Below are positions 44,721-53,872 of a DNA stretch of 64,000 nt, one piece after another. How positions within the stretch are numbered: the first letter of the stretch is position 1; each line of letters begins with the position of its first letter. The notes beneath the pieces were generated by a model that made no database searches, was not told where the DNA came from, and worked only from the letters and a program-made list of their open reading frames with translations. The stretch is from Syntrophopropionicum propionicicum_A. GTDB taxonomy: Bacteria > Bacillota > Desulfotomaculia > Desulfotomaculales > Pelotomaculaceae. Where the stretch lies: positions 1-64,000 of the forward strand of contig NZ_JBMGJC010000001.1 of assembly GCF_048984525.1 (NCBI RefSeq), in the 5' to 3' direction. Both the position numbers and the translations under genes were made by a program.

Positions 44721-45716
44721 TTAAAAATCTCTTTTCGTCACGAATTCTGATAAAGAGTAAAGACTGTCCCTGGCAGGACAATCAGGCAGGGATGACAAAG
44801 CGCGCTCCGCCAGCATGGCGTAGCGTTTGGCCATTTCCGCCGCATAATCCAGCGACCCCGTTTCACGCATGTCGTTGATAATATATTCGTGAGCGGAAAG
44901 CGGCAGCTCACGCCCCATTATTATTTCGCGCAGGGTATTTTTATTGTGGCTGTTATTAAGAGCATGTATTAAAGGGAGTGTGAAAACACCACGGGTGATG
45001 TCATTGGACCCCGGCTTGCCGGTTTGTTCAGGTTTCCCCTTATAATCAAGCAGGTCGTCAGTAATTTGGAAGGATATTCCTAAAAAAAGGCCGTATTTTT
45101 CTAAAGAGATAATAATTTTAGTCTGGGCGCCTGCGAGCAGGGCGCCCAATTTACAGCAGCAGGAAAGGAATGAGCCTGCTTTTTGAGATGTCCTTTTCAA
45201 GTAGGTTTTTTCAAATATATTAAAGTTAAAGACTTCCCGCTGCTGATCAAATTCCGCCTTGATTAAATCCTTCAAGACACCGGATAGGGATGAAAGGGCA
45301 CTTTCACCAAGGCCCGCGGACAGTTCTAAAAAAAGAAAGAAGAGGTAATCACCGGCAAGTACAGCGCTTTTTTCTCCCAATAGATTGTTTATTGTCGGTC
45401 TGCCGCGGCGGTAAGCGGAACAATCAATAATATCGTCGTGTACTAAAGACGCCAGGTGCAGAATTTCGACCGCCGCGGCAAGGTTGATTGTATCCGGACA
45501 TGGTCCGCGACCGAAGAGAGAGGAGAGTAAAACAAGCGCCGGGCGCAGCCTTTTGCCGCCTTTTAGAAGGGGTTTCAGTTCTGATATGCGGCAGATACGC
45601 TCAAGAACATTTTCAACGTCTGTAATTTCTTTTTGGACCGGATTGTATAGAGCTTCAAGTTGTATGTTGTTTTCTTTGCCGGGCAAACAGTCTAAAGGTT
45701 CAGTAACTTTAAGCAT
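44721..45716 (-). CDS. Polyprenyl diphosphate synthase (second paralogue)
   Basis: The 331-residue trans-prenyltransferase has GGKRLRPALVLLSS, the first metal motif LVHDDIIDCSAYRRGRPT, and the second FQITDDLLDYKG. Chain length cannot be read with confidence. It probably supplies the neighbouring UbiA. ATG at 45716 has only a weak ribosome site. It is transcribed toward the UbiA gene with a repeat-filled gap between. Confidence 0.92.
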   Translation of the reverse strand: MLKVTEPLDCLPGKENNIQLEALYNPVQKEITDVENVLERICRISELKPLLKGGKRLRPALVLLSSLFGRGPCPDTINLAAAVEILHLASLVHDDIIDCSAYRRGRPTINNLLGEKSAVLAGDYLFFLFLELSAGLGESALSSLSGVLKDLIKAEFDQQREVFNFNIFEKTYLKRTSQKAGSFLSCCCKLGALLAGAQTKIIISLEKYGLFLGISFQITDDLLDYKGKPEQTGKPGSNDITRGVFTLPLIHALNNSHNKNTLREIIMGRELPLSAHEYIINDMRETGSLDYAAEMAKRYAMLAERALSSLPDCPARDSLYSLSEFVTKRDF

Positions 45717-45791
45717 AATATTTATATTGCGCTAAAATTTATTGCGCTATGCGGAGCGGCGTTGACAGGCATAGCTTTTATTAATGGCGAA

Positions 45792-45818
45792 CATATTTTA
45801 AAAAAAACGGCATACCCT
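45792..45818 (+). promoter_or_regulatory. Candidate sigma-E-type promoter of cwlD
   Basis: CATATT (45792-45797), a 13-bp spacer and CATACCCT (45811-45818) resemble the Bacillus sigma-E pattern (KMATATT, CATACANT). This would fit expression in sporulating mother cells. Confidence 0.4.
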
Positions 45819-45887
45819 TCTAAAATAGAAAGTAATGCTGCAGCCTGAAAAGGCTGCCACAATTTATAGAAGGGCAGGATGCTGTAA

Positions 45888-46652
45888 TTGACTGTTTTGC
45901 TGCGAACAATTATATTTAAAAAAAGCAGTGTTTTGATTTTAACGCTTTTTCTGATAACCGTTCTGACCTGCTACAGATATGCTGCAGCCCGGTATGAGGA
46001 GCGATACATCTCAACGCTTTCCTGGGTAATGGCTAATAAACTGGTTGTAATAGACCCCGGCCACGGAGGGGTGGACCCGGGCGCCCTGGGAAGAGACGGT
46101 GTGCTTGAAAAGGACATAGTGCTGGATGTTTCCATGAAACTGTCCGATATTCTTCGCCAGTCGGGAGCGCAAGTATTGCTGACCAGGGAAAGTGACCGGG
46201 ACCTGAGCGATCCGGAGCTGCAAAATCTTTATAAGATCAAGGTGCAGGATTTGACCAGGCGGGTGGAACTGGCCAATCAGAATAACGCGGACATTTTTTT
46301 GAGCATACATGTTAACAGTTTTCCGGACAAACGGGAGCGTGGCGCACAGACATTTTCGCAGCCAGGGTCGGAAGAAAGTAAAAAATTGGCTGTGGCCATC
46401 CAGAAGGAATTAAACAATTTTTTGGATAACCCGGGCCGCCAGGCCAAACAGGTTGATTACTTCGCTAACAGGATGACTAAAATGCCCAGTGTTATTGTTG
46501 AAATAGGTTTTATCAGCAACCCGGGCGAGGAAAAGCTAATGCTGGATCCCGTTTACCAGAACAAAATCGCCTGGTCCATATACGCCGGCATAGCCCGCTA
46601 CCTGGCAGGAGCCAGACCTGCGATGGCCCAGGCCGTACAAGGACAGGAATAG
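45888..46652 (+). CDS. cwlD: Spore-cortex N-acetylmuramoyl-L-alanine amidase CwlD
   Basis: The 254-residue protein has an N-terminal membrane anchor (about residues 12-30) and an Amidase_3 domain with DPGHGGVDPGALGRDGVLEKDI (His and Glu zinc ligands), SIHVNSFPD, and the catalytic Glu in PSVIVEIGFISNPGEE. CwlD makes muramic-delta-lactam in spore cortex together with PdaA. It marks the organism as a spore former. TTG start; the ribosome site AGGGCAGGA is somewhat distant. Confidence 0.9.
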   Translation: MTVLLRTIIFKKSSVLILTLFLITVLTCYRYAAARYEERYISTLSWVMANKLVVIDPGHGGVDPGALGRDGVLEKDIVLDVSMKLSDILRQSGAQVLLTRESDRDLSDPELQNLYKIKVQDLTRRVELANQNNADIFLSIHVNSFPDKRERGAQTFSQPGSEESKKLAVAIQKELNNFLDNPGRQAKQVDYFANRMTKMPSVIVEIGFISNPGEEKLMLDPVYQNKIAWSIYAGIARYLAGARPAMAQAVQGQE

Positions 46653-46666
46653 GCATCAAAGGAGCG

Positions 46667-47611
46667 ATGGAGATGCCGGACAGATCAGCGCTTACGGTGC
46701 CGCAGGAATTGTTAATACTGGCCGCGGCAGTAGAGTCAGGTATCATCGAAAACCTTAACGACAATCCCATGACCGCGGTTGAGCTGGCAGGGCTGATGGG
46801 TGCGGACGTCCGGTCGGTTTGGGTTGTCACGGAAGCCCTGGAGGCGCTGGGATACCTGGCTAAAGAAAAAGATAAGCTCATGCTGAGCGGGGAAGCCCGG
46901 GATATGCTTTATAACACTGAATCGAAGGCTTATACCGGTTTTTCGTTCATGCACCGCTACAATGTAATCAGGACCTGGATGACCCTGCCGGAAGTCATTT
47001 TTACAGGGAAGCCTCACCCAAAAGACAAGCAACGTGAAAGGACAAAGTATTTCATGTCCGCCATGGGCCTCAGCGCAAAGCAGAATTCCCGCGCGGTTGC
47101 TGAACTGTGCCTGGCCGGAAAAGGCCAGGGGGCAAAAGTGCTGGATGTCGGCGGGGGGCCGCTCACTTACGCGAGAGCATTTGCTTCGCTGGGAGCGAGG
47201 GTGACCGTGCTTGACCTCCCGGAAGTGGTTGAGTATATGTCTGCCTTTCTCACCGGTGCGGAAAAAATAGAAATGGCAGCGGGCGATTTTAACGACGGAC
47301 TGCCGCCGGGGCCTTTTTCCCATATTTTTTTGGGCAATATATGCCACATATATGGAGAACATGAAAACAGGGAGCTGTTTAAAAAAGCTGAGCGTGTCCT
47401 CCAGCCCGGCGGGATGATAGCAATTGTGGATTTTGTCAGGGGGACCAACGCCACGGCGGCTGTTTTCGGAGTTAACATGCTTGTGAATACTATAAATGGC
47501 GGTACCTGGACATATGACGAGTATTCCGATTGGCTCGCCGGCGCCGGGTTCTGCGGTTTGCACCTTAATTCAGCCGGCACAAAACAAATACTTATAGCCA
47601 AAAAGAGATAG
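46667..47611 (+). CDS. O-methyltransferase-like protein with winged-helix N-terminus
   Basis: The 314-residue protein has an N-terminal dimerisation/winged-helix region (ELAGLMGADVRSVWVVTEALEALGYL) and a class I methyltransferase core with VLDVGGGPLTYARAFASLGA, FSHIFLGNICHIYGEHEN and LQPGGMIAIVDF, as in hydroxyneurosporene/acetylserotonin O-methyltransferases. The substrate is unknown. ATG 46673 is also possible; GGAG lies just upstream. It lies 14 bp after cwlD. Confidence 0.82.
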   Translation: MEMPDRSALTVPQELLILAAAVESGIIENLNDNPMTAVELAGLMGADVRSVWVVTEALEALGYLAKEKDKLMLSGEARDMLYNTESKAYTGFSFMHRYNVIRTWMTLPEVIFTGKPHPKDKQRERTKYFMSAMGLSAKQNSRAVAELCLAGKGQGAKVLDVGGGPLTYARAFASLGARVTVLDLPEVVEYMSAFLTGAEKIEMAAGDFNDGLPPGPFSHIFLGNICHIYGEHENRELFKKAERVLQPGGMIAIVDFVRGTNATAAVFGVNMLVNTINGGTWTYDEYSDWLAGAGFCGLHLNSAGTKQILIAKKR

Positions 47612-47687
47612 GCTGTCATTAAACTAAATGAATATATGAACCGCTTCCGGTAATTATAAGCGTAAAAGCTTATAAGGGGGCGCTGTT

Positions 47688-47876
47688 ATGTTTTCGTATC
47701 GCACCATAGCCGGAATTGGGGCGGCCGCGCTTGCGTTTATTGCCCTTTCAAAGATCAGCAGGCGCTGTGCGGGTGAATCAGCCGGTGAATGTGCCAGTAA
47801 GGCCGCAGGCAGGGTTAAAGGAATAATACGAAGGCGGAAGACAATGGACATAGATTTAACCAGTGATGTAATTTAA
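47688..47876 (+). CDS. Small membrane-anchored basic protein (62 aa)
   Basis: ATG follows AAGGGGGCGCTGTT. The product has a short hydrophobic segment (RTIAGIGAAALAFIALS), then a Cys/Ala stretch and a basic part (RVKGIIRRRKTM). No family is recognised. It ends just before a good terminator, which supports it as a gene. Confidence 0.55.
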   Translation: MFSYRTIAGIGAAALAFIALSKISRRCAGESAGECASKAAGRVKGIIRRRKTMDIDLTSDVI

Positions 47877-47888
47877 GATAAAAATAGA

Positions 47889-47916
47889 AAAGGCCACTTA
47901 AAGTGGTCTTTTTTAT
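47889..47916 (+). terminator. Terminator after small protein gene
   Basis: AGGCCACTT and AAGTGGTCT pair over 9 bp with one G-T, followed by TTTTTTATC. Confidence 0.85.
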
Positions 47917-47955
47917 CGTATAATATATTAGAATAAAAGAGAGGGGTGTAAAAAT

Positions 47956-48435
47956 ATGTCCATTATTGGAATGATCATAGCGGTCTTGTTCTTCATAGCG
48001 GGTGTGGCCGGCACATTATTGCCAGCGCTGCCCGGTGCGCCTTTGATCTGGCTGGGCATGTTTTTATACGGCTGGATTGTAGATTTTAATAACCTGCCGT
48101 GGACGTTCTTTGTAGGGCAGGGACTGGCAGTGGCGCTGATATTTTTTGTCGACTATTTTGCCGGGGCGTGGGGCGTCAGCCGTTACGGCGGTTCGAAAGA
48201 AGCTGTTTGGGGAAGCGTTATTGGCGGTCTGCTGGGATTAATTCTAATGGGACCATTTGGACTTATATTCGGCCCTTTTATTGGAGCTGTGGCCGGGGAG
48301 CTTTATCTGAAGAATTCTCCGGAAAAAGCATTCAGAGTTGGTGTGGGCACTCTTATCGGCTTTCTTGGGGGTTTTTTGCTGAAGCTGGCGATCGAAATCG
48401 TGATGATCGTATGGTTTTTCATCGCGGTTTTCTAG
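47956..48435 (+). CDS. DUF456 family membrane protein
   Basis: The 159-residue protein has about four hydrophobic segments and the DUF456 pattern AGVAGTLLPALPGAPLIWLGMFLYGW and GPFGLIFGPFIGAVAGELY. The function is unknown. ATG follows AGAGAGGGGTGTAAAAAT. Confidence 0.88.
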   Translation: MSIIGMIIAVLFFIAGVAGTLLPALPGAPLIWLGMFLYGWIVDFNNLPWTFFVGQGLAVALIFFVDYFAGAWGVSRYGGSKEAVWGSVIGGLLGLILMGPFGLIFGPFIGAVAGELYLKNSPEKAFRVGVGTLIGFLGGFLLKLAIEIVMIVWFFIAVF

Positions 48436-48480
48436 CATTAAGTCAATTTTGTCGCATCCGCGGCAATCAGATTTATGGCA

Positions 48481-48521
48481 AAACAAATGAACCCAGGCAA
48501 AGCCCGGGTTCATTTGTTTTG
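48481..48521. terminator. Strong bidirectional terminator
   Basis: AAAACAAATGAACCC and GGGTTCATTTGTTTT pair over 15 bp without mismatch, loop of 11 bases, between convergent DUF456 and aminotransferase genes. Confidence 0.92.
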
Positions 48522-48523
48522 TC

Positions 48524-49714
48524 CTATCTTGTCATGCCCAGCTCAGCGGCCAGCGCTTTGAAAGCGGGCAGAGAGTTAAGGATAACCTGCTTATCTATGC
48601 AGTAAGCGATGCGGAAATACCCGGGCGCTCCAAAGCCGCTGCCCGGCACAAGCAGTATGTTGTGTTTCTGGGCGGCCATAACGAATTCAACGTCATCCGG
48701 CAGCGGGGATTCAGGAAAAAGGTAAAAGGCGCCCTGGGGTTTAACCATTTTAAAACCAAGAGATGTTAGATTGTTGTAAAGGATGTCTCTTTTTTCCCGG
48801 TACCTTTCTATGTCCACGCTTTCATGCTGCAGTCCGGCCACCAGTCGCTGCATAAGCGCCGGCGCGTTAACGAAACCGAGGGTGCGGTTGCAAAAGACCA
48901 TCGCATCCATCAGCAATCCGGCGTTTTCGATAAGCGGTGATATAGCCGCGTAACCTATACGCTCTCCAGGCAGTGCCAGGTCCTTGCTGTGTGAAGTAAC
49001 CACAATGCTGTTCTTGACACAGTTAAAAATGCTGGGCAGGGTCAGGCTGTCATATATTATCTTCGCGTATGGCTCATCTGATAAGACAAAAACCTGGTTC
49101 CCGAATTTACTTTCCATGCCTGCGATCATCCTGCCAAGTTCCTTGAGTGACTCCTCGTCATAGACGACACCGGTCGGGTTGTTGGGGGAGTTGATGATTA
49201 TCGCCTTGGTCCGGGAGGTTATGGCGCCGCTTATAGCATTTATATCAAGCTTAAACTCTTTTGTAGTGGGTACCTCTTTAGCAATACCGCCATGGTTGTC
49301 AATATAAAATTTGTATTCCACAAAGAAAGGAGACAAAATAATGACCTCGTCGCCCGGATCAAGTATTGATTTCAGGACTACGTTCAGTGCGGCGCCGGCG
49401 CCGCAGGTCATAACTACGTGATTTTCGTCAAATGGAAGTCCGGTTTGAGCCGCCAGTACTTTGGCAACAGCCAGGCGTGTATCAGTGTAACCGGCGTTGC
49501 TCATATAACGGTGCATTCCCGGCACAGGCCTTAGCGCCAGTTCTTTTAAAGCTTCTTTAAAAGCCGCCGGCGGTTCAAGATCAGGGTTGCCAAGGGTGAA
49601 GTCATAAACTTTTTCGCTTCCGTATATTTTTCTTAACCTTTCACCTTCTTCAAACATTTTACGGATCCAGGACGCGCCGGTAATTGACTTCTCAATTTTC
49701 TTGGATATTGCCAT
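48524..49714 (-). CDS. Class I/II PLP-dependent aminotransferase
   Basis: The 396-residue protein has GNPDLEPP, CGAGAALNVVLKSI, NSPNNPTGVVY, the PLP-binding SDEPYAK and the Schiff-base Lys in SHSKDLALPGERIGY. Substrates may be aspartate or other amino acids; this cannot be set from sequence. ATG lies behind GGGGGATCCCA with AAGGGGG at proper distance. It stands alone. Confidence 0.9.
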   Translation of the reverse strand: MAISKKIEKSITGASWIRKMFEEGERLRKIYGSEKVYDFTLGNPDLEPPAAFKEALKELALRPVPGMHRYMSNAGYTDTRLAVAKVLAAQTGLPFDENHVVMTCGAGAALNVVLKSILDPGDEVIILSPFFVEYKFYIDNHGGIAKEVPTTKEFKLDINAISGAITSRTKAIIINSPNNPTGVVYDEESLKELGRMIAGMESKFGNQVFVLSDEPYAKIIYDSLTLPSIFNCVKNSIVVTSHSKDLALPGERIGYAAISPLIENAGLLMDAMVFCNRTLGFVNAPALMQRLVAGLQHESVDIERYREKRDILYNNLTSLGFKMVKPQGAFYLFPESPLPDDVEFVMAAQKHNILLVPGSGFGAPGYFRIAYCIDKQVILNSLPAFKALAAELGMTR

Positions 49715-49913
49715 TGGGATCCCCCTTCATATTAGTTAAACTCTTTTGTTGGTATCTTACACCATCTAAAAAAAAATTCAAGTTAAAAGTCCTTATATTT
49801 TAAGGCTCAGGCAAAGTGCGACACATCTTGACAATAAAACACTCTGGTTATAACCAATGGGGTCAATTATAATGAAAAAGCCGGCGGTAATTAAAGGTAA
49901 AGAGGAGTGAAAG

Positions 49914-50099
49914 ATGACAAATATATCCTATTTGACTCCCGACGGTCAGGTCACCATACCGCGCTCGGTTATGAAATCCCTCAACCTTAAGGGGGGAAGC
50001 GATATTAAAATTGAAATCCAAAGCGGTGTTTTGATCATAAAAAAAATCGAAGGTGCAGAGTCTGCAATAGAAGAGACTTTGATATATAAAGCAGGTTGA
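49914..50099 (+). CDS. AbrB/SpoVT-type DNA-binding protein
   Basis: The 61-residue protein has the swapped-hairpin pattern LTPDGQVTIPRSVMKSLNLKGGSDIKIEIQSGVLIIKK. It could be a transition-state regulator or an antitoxin, but no toxin gene follows. ATG follows AAAGAGGAGTGAAAG. A TTGACA lies at 49828-49833 with a poor -10. Confidence 0.82.
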   Translation: MTNISYLTPDGQVTIPRSVMKSLNLKGGSDIKIEIQSGVLIIKKIEGAESAIEETLIYKAG

Positions 50100-50188
50100 T
50101 TTATTATCTATCCTGAAAATAAGAATTTTCATATCCTGATGGTGCCGCTTTAGCGGCATGGATGTCTGTTAAGTAATTGTCTTACGCT

Positions 50189-50217
50189 ACCGGTCCTTTG
50201 TGACCGGTTTTTATTTT
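50189..50217. terminator. Terminator between abrB-like and hydrolase genes
   Basis: ACCGGTC-CTTTGT-GACCGGT followed by TTTTATTTT. Confidence 0.85.
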
Positions 50218-50246
50218 CCGCTGCGGCTAAAAAATCAAGGTTTAAA

Positions 50247-51482
50247 TTATTGCGCCGGCTTTGTCTGTGCCAGCACATGGTTGACCATAGCGTCCAAAAG
50301 CTCTTCCTGAGTTGCGCCATGCCCTGATTCAAGCCAGATCAATTCCTTGTGCGGCGCCTGAAGCACATTGTAATAGCGATCTACCAGCGACGCCATTGCA
50401 TTAACGTCCTGCCGGCCTACGAGAAAGTACACGGGCAAGTCCAGCCTGTTGGCCTGAGCGGTAAAATCCAGGTCCTGCAGCTGGGGGTATACAACAGTGA
50501 AAGACTCAACCAGCCCCCGTGCGAAGTTCACTTTATCCAACAGCCCGTATTCCCGCGCGAACTGGGGCGCCAGCAATAAAACCATCTCCAGGCTGGGCGA
50601 CCCCATTAGGTCAAACAATATATTGTTATACGCCGCATATTTCACAGCCATCCCATCACCGGTATATGGCGGAGGACCGTAGCTGCGCAGCTTGTTAACC
50701 GTGCCGGTATCGCCATTCTCAGCGGCCGTCCTGATCGCGATTTCGTAGCCCATGCGGTCGTTTTCCGTTGTATTAACCATTTGTCCGGTGCCGACATAGG
50801 CGCAGAACAAGTCGGGGTACTGCTGCACCAGTTTGGTGCCCAGGATGGTGCCCCATGAAAGACCCATTACGTAGATTCTGTCCTGGTGGAAGCGTGAGCG
50901 CATTAATTGTGTCAGTTGGTGGGCGTCAGAGACGAACTGCTCGACTGTAAGCGTCGGGATTGGCGCCGCATCATATGACTTGCCTGTGCCCGGCTGATCC
51001 CAGTTTACGACTACAAAATGGTCCTCCAGGGGTTTAAGGCTCATAGCTGTGGCCGGAAAACCGCCCGCGCCGGGGCCGCCGATGCCGAGATAAAGCAGTA
51101 CTGGTTTATTTGCATCTTTGCCGCGAATGGTAATCCACTGGTCTCTCCCGCCCAGGTTTACTTTTTCCAGCACCGCGATGCTGTTTGAGCCCGCAATAGG
51201 CGGTGTGGATGTTAAAACCTGCGATGCTGTGACAGCCAGGATTAAAACTGCGGCCATTCCCGCCAGGATTGCCAGGGATAGTCGCAGGGAGCGCCGGTAA
51301 CGGACCAGCAGTATGATTAGCGCCGCATCCGCGGCGGCAAGCGTAATCCAGACATAAGCGGGCACAGAGGTGGCCACAGGCAGATCTGCCACGGGCAGGA
51401 TTAAAATGAAAATGACGGCGACCATGAAAATCGGCATTAAAATTTTGCGCACCGCCTGTAAAACAATTGATTGAGGACTCAT
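50247..51482 (-). CDS. Membrane-anchored alpha/beta hydrolase (prolyl iminopeptidase-like)
   Basis: The 411-residue protein has three N-terminal membrane helices (about 15-35, 40-60, 70-92), then an alpha/beta hydrolase domain with GGPGAGGFP, WDQPGTGKSY, the nucleophile elbow GLSWGT and a final His in ESGHGATQE. The catalytic domain may face outside. ATG follows AGGAGGTTATGT. It stands alone. Confidence 0.87.
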   Translation of the reverse strand: MSPQSIVLQAVRKILMPIFMVAVIFILILPVADLPVATSVPAYVWITLAAADAALIILLVRYRRSLRLSLAILAGMAAVLILAVTASQVLTSTPPIAGSNSIAVLEKVNLGGRDQWITIRGKDANKPVLLYLGIGGPGAGGFPATAMSLKPLEDHFVVVNWDQPGTGKSYDAAPIPTLTVEQFVSDAHQLTQLMRSRFHQDRIYVMGLSWGTILGTKLVQQYPDLFCAYVGTGQMVNTTENDRMGYEIAIRTAAENGDTGTVNKLRSYGPPPYTGDGMAVKYAAYNNILFDLMGSPSLEMVLLLAPQFAREYGLLDKVNFARGLVESFTVVYPQLQDLDFTAQANRLDLPVYFLVGRQDVNAMASLVDRYYNVLQAPHKELIWLESGHGATQEELLDAMVNHVLAQTKPAQ

Positions 51483-51672
51483 ACATAACCTCCTGATAAG
51501 TATTATTAAATTGAATTCAAAAATATATTTATAGATAATGACAGGTGGTTGCTTTTTCTATTCTATATTCTACCATTGAATAATTGGAACAAGATAATAT
51601 TTTAGAGATATTTACGTTTATTATAAAAAAACGGAGCATAAATTTAATAAAAACTTAAAAGGGATGGTTTAT

Positions 51673-52827
51673 GTGCCTTTAGTAACCGCAAATGAAATCT
51701 GGTCCCGGGAGGGCCTTGATAATTCAGTATTGGTGGACTGGGGAAATATTATCAGCAGCCGGCCTGATTTTGTCGCGGCGGCGGGCAATGTAATTTATCT
51801 GTTCGCCCCTGTGGGATCTGAATACATGCTTATCGGCGCCACGGACACGGGAGCGCGGGTGTTAAGCTTGGCGGTGGGGCTGGCGGCAGCGCCTCCGCAG
51901 TATATCGCCACTGGCCTGGAAGACAGGGTTGCCGTATTCGGTATTAGGGAAGGGGTACTGGCCAGGTTGTTTGAAACAGAACCCGAACAGGGCGCGCTTT
52001 TTGTCGACCTCGCTGTCGCTGACATCGACGGCGACGGCAGGCAAGAAGTGATCGCGGCTTCCGAAGGGAAGCAGGCCCTTTATATATACAGCCTGGCGGA
52101 AGAAACAACGAACGGGATCAGGCTGGAATTACTGGCCATAAGGTTATTGCCGGGACCGGCCCAAAGAGTCACTGTCCTGGACAGGGGTGAAGGAAATCTG
52201 CCGGTGATTGCGGCAGCTTATAAAAACAACAGCAATTCCGGAATAATAACATTAATTTTTACTGAAAGAGGATTTGCAGAAGGGCCGGCAGAGCCAAATT
52301 TGCCGGCGCCGGTCACATCACTTGCGGCAGGCGAATTAAGAGAACCAGCCGGGGAGGAGCTGGCCTGGGGCGGCGGGGACGGCTCGGTAAGAATAGTTGA
52401 GATTAGCGATCAGTTTGTAAACGCACTGACTTCCGACAACCTGGGAAGCGCTGTGCCTGCTTTGACTGCCGGGATGATTGCGGGAGAAAACCGGGATACT
52501 CTTATTGCAGGGACACCTGGCGGTTTTCTTTTTGGTTTTGCGGCGCCTGTTGCAAACAACTCGCCCGACTGGGCCGTAAGGACCGGCAGGCCGGTTAATG
52601 ATATTGCTTTAAGCAGTGAAGGTCTGCTGGGCCTGGGCACGTCAGACGGCGCGGTCCAGGTATGGCTGCTGGCGCCCGCGGGCAGGACTATACACATAGT
52701 AAGACCGGGCGAAACACTTTACGGGCTGGCCTTGCAGTACCGGACAACTGAAACTGCCATCGCTGAGTTAAACAGGATTACTGACGCGGGTATAATCTTC
52801 CCCGGACAGATACTGATTATCCCGTAA
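51673..52827 (+). CDS. Repeat-rich (FG-GAP/VCBS-like) protein with C-terminal LysM
   Basis: The 384-residue protein has several beta-propeller-like repeats, including DIDGDGRQEVIAAS, a calcium-loop type, and WGGGDGSVRIVEI. The end (IHIVRPGETLYGLALQYRTTETAIAELNRI) is a LysM domain that would bind peptidoglycan. No signal peptide is seen. GTG 51673 is 9 bp from AAGGG; ATG 51664 touches that site. The role is unknown; spore coat or wall association is a guess. Confidence 0.72.
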   Translation: MPLVTANEIWSREGLDNSVLVDWGNIISSRPDFVAAAGNVIYLFAPVGSEYMLIGATDTGARVLSLAVGLAAAPPQYIATGLEDRVAVFGIREGVLARLFETEPEQGALFVDLAVADIDGDGRQEVIAASEGKQALYIYSLAEETTNGIRLELLAIRLLPGPAQRVTVLDRGEGNLPVIAAAYKNNSNSGIITLIFTERGFAEGPAEPNLPAPVTSLAAGELREPAGEELAWGGGDGSVRIVEISDQFVNALTSDNLGSAVPALTAGMIAGENRDTLIAGTPGGFLFGFAAPVANNSPDWAVRTGRPVNDIALSSEGLLGLGTSDGAVQVWLLAPAGRTIHIVRPGETLYGLALQYRTTETAIAELNRITDAGIIFPGQILIIP

Positions 52828-52848
52828 ATATTTACTGTCATGCCGGTC

Positions 52849-52877
52849 TTGACACCTGAATTTACTGCAGGTATACT
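52849..52877 (+). promoter_or_regulatory. Promoter of hisG
   Basis: TTGACA (52849-52854), a 17-bp spacer and TATACT (52872-52877), 46 bp before the hisG start. Confidence 0.8.
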
Positions 52878-52923
52878 TTTACAATGTATACAATACCGGT
52901 AATTACTGAGGAGGAAAAGAAAG

Positions 52924-53793
52924 TTGAAATTGAGATTAGGCTTGCCCAAAGGGAGCCTTCAGGAGGCTACCTTTAATCTTTTTAAACAGGCTGGATTTGA
53001 AATAAATGTGCGGTCCCGCTCCTATTTCCCGGCGGTCAATGACCCCGAGCTGGAGATTGTACTGATGAGGGCTCAGGAAATTCCCAGGTATGTGGCTGAG
53101 GGTGTGCTTGACGCTGGCATCAGCGGGCTGGACTGGATCCTGGAAAATGACGCTGACGTGGTTGAAGTGGCGGACATGGTCTATGCCAAAAGCACCTCAA
53201 ACCCGATCCGCCTGGTGATCGCCGTGGCCAAAGACAGTGATATAAAGGAAGTAAAAGATCTAAACGGCAAGCGGATCGCGACGGAACTTGTAAATGTAAC
53301 ACAAAAATACCTGAAAGATAACGGCGTAAAAGCCTCTGTTGAATTTTCCTACGGCGCCACGGAAGTAAAGGTGCCTGACCTGGTGGACGCCATTGCAGAT
53401 ATAACTGAAACCGGCAGTTCAATCAAGGCTAACAACCTGCGCATTTTAGCGACCATCCTTGAATCTACCACTAAACTGCATGCCAATAATGCAGCCTGGG
53501 AAGACAGCTGGAAAAGGGAAAAACTACAGAACCTGGCAGTCCTTCTGCAGGGCGCTCTGCGGGCCAGGTCTAAGGTGGGCCTGAAAATGAACGTGCCCGG
53601 TGAAAGGCTGGATGCCATCCTGGACGTGCTGCCGGCGATGAAACATCCTACCATCTCTCAGCTGGTGCACAGCGACTGGGTGGCGGTGGAGGTAATACTG
53701 GAGGAAAAACAGGTGAGGGACCTGATACCCGCCCTTAAAAAAGAGGGGGCGCAGGATATCATTGAGTACCCCCTGACGAAAGTAATACCCTAG
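52924..53793 (+). CDS. hisG: ATP phosphoribosyltransferase, long form
   Basis: The 289-residue protein has LGLPKGSLQEATFNLF, DAGISGLDWI, the phosphoribosyl-binding ADITETGSSIKANNL and a C-terminal regulatory domain (ISQLVHSDWVAVEVILEEK), so it is the long, self-sufficient HisG without HisZ. It starts histidine synthesis. It has its own promoter and terminator and no other his gene beside it. TTG start follows GAGGAGGAAAAGAAAG. Confidence 0.95.
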   Translation: MKLRLGLPKGSLQEATFNLFKQAGFEINVRSRSYFPAVNDPELEIVLMRAQEIPRYVAEGVLDAGISGLDWILENDADVVEVADMVYAKSTSNPIRLVIAVAKDSDIKEVKDLNGKRIATELVNVTQKYLKDNGVKASVEFSYGATEVKVPDLVDAIADITETGSSIKANNLRILATILESTTKLHANNAAWEDSWKREKLQNLAVLLQGALRARSKVGLKMNVPGERLDAILDVLPAMKHPTISQLVHSDWVAVEVILEEKQVRDLIPALKKEGAQDIIEYPLTKVIP

Positions 53794-53794
53794 A

Positions 53795-53825
53795 AAAAAG
53801 CGCTGTAGCCGATACAGCGCTTTTT
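53795..53825 (+). terminator. Terminator of hisG
   Basis: AAAAAGCGCTGTA and TACAGCGCTTTTT pair over 13 bp around GCCGA. Confidence 0.93.
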
Positions 53826-53872
53826 AAATTCTTCTCAGACACCTGTATACTATTGTTTTAAGGAGCTGCGTT

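Noticed and set aside
49914..50099. AbrB-like protein as the antitoxin of a toxin-antitoxin pair
   Set aside because: No toxin frame follows; a terminator and a convergent hydrolase gene come next.
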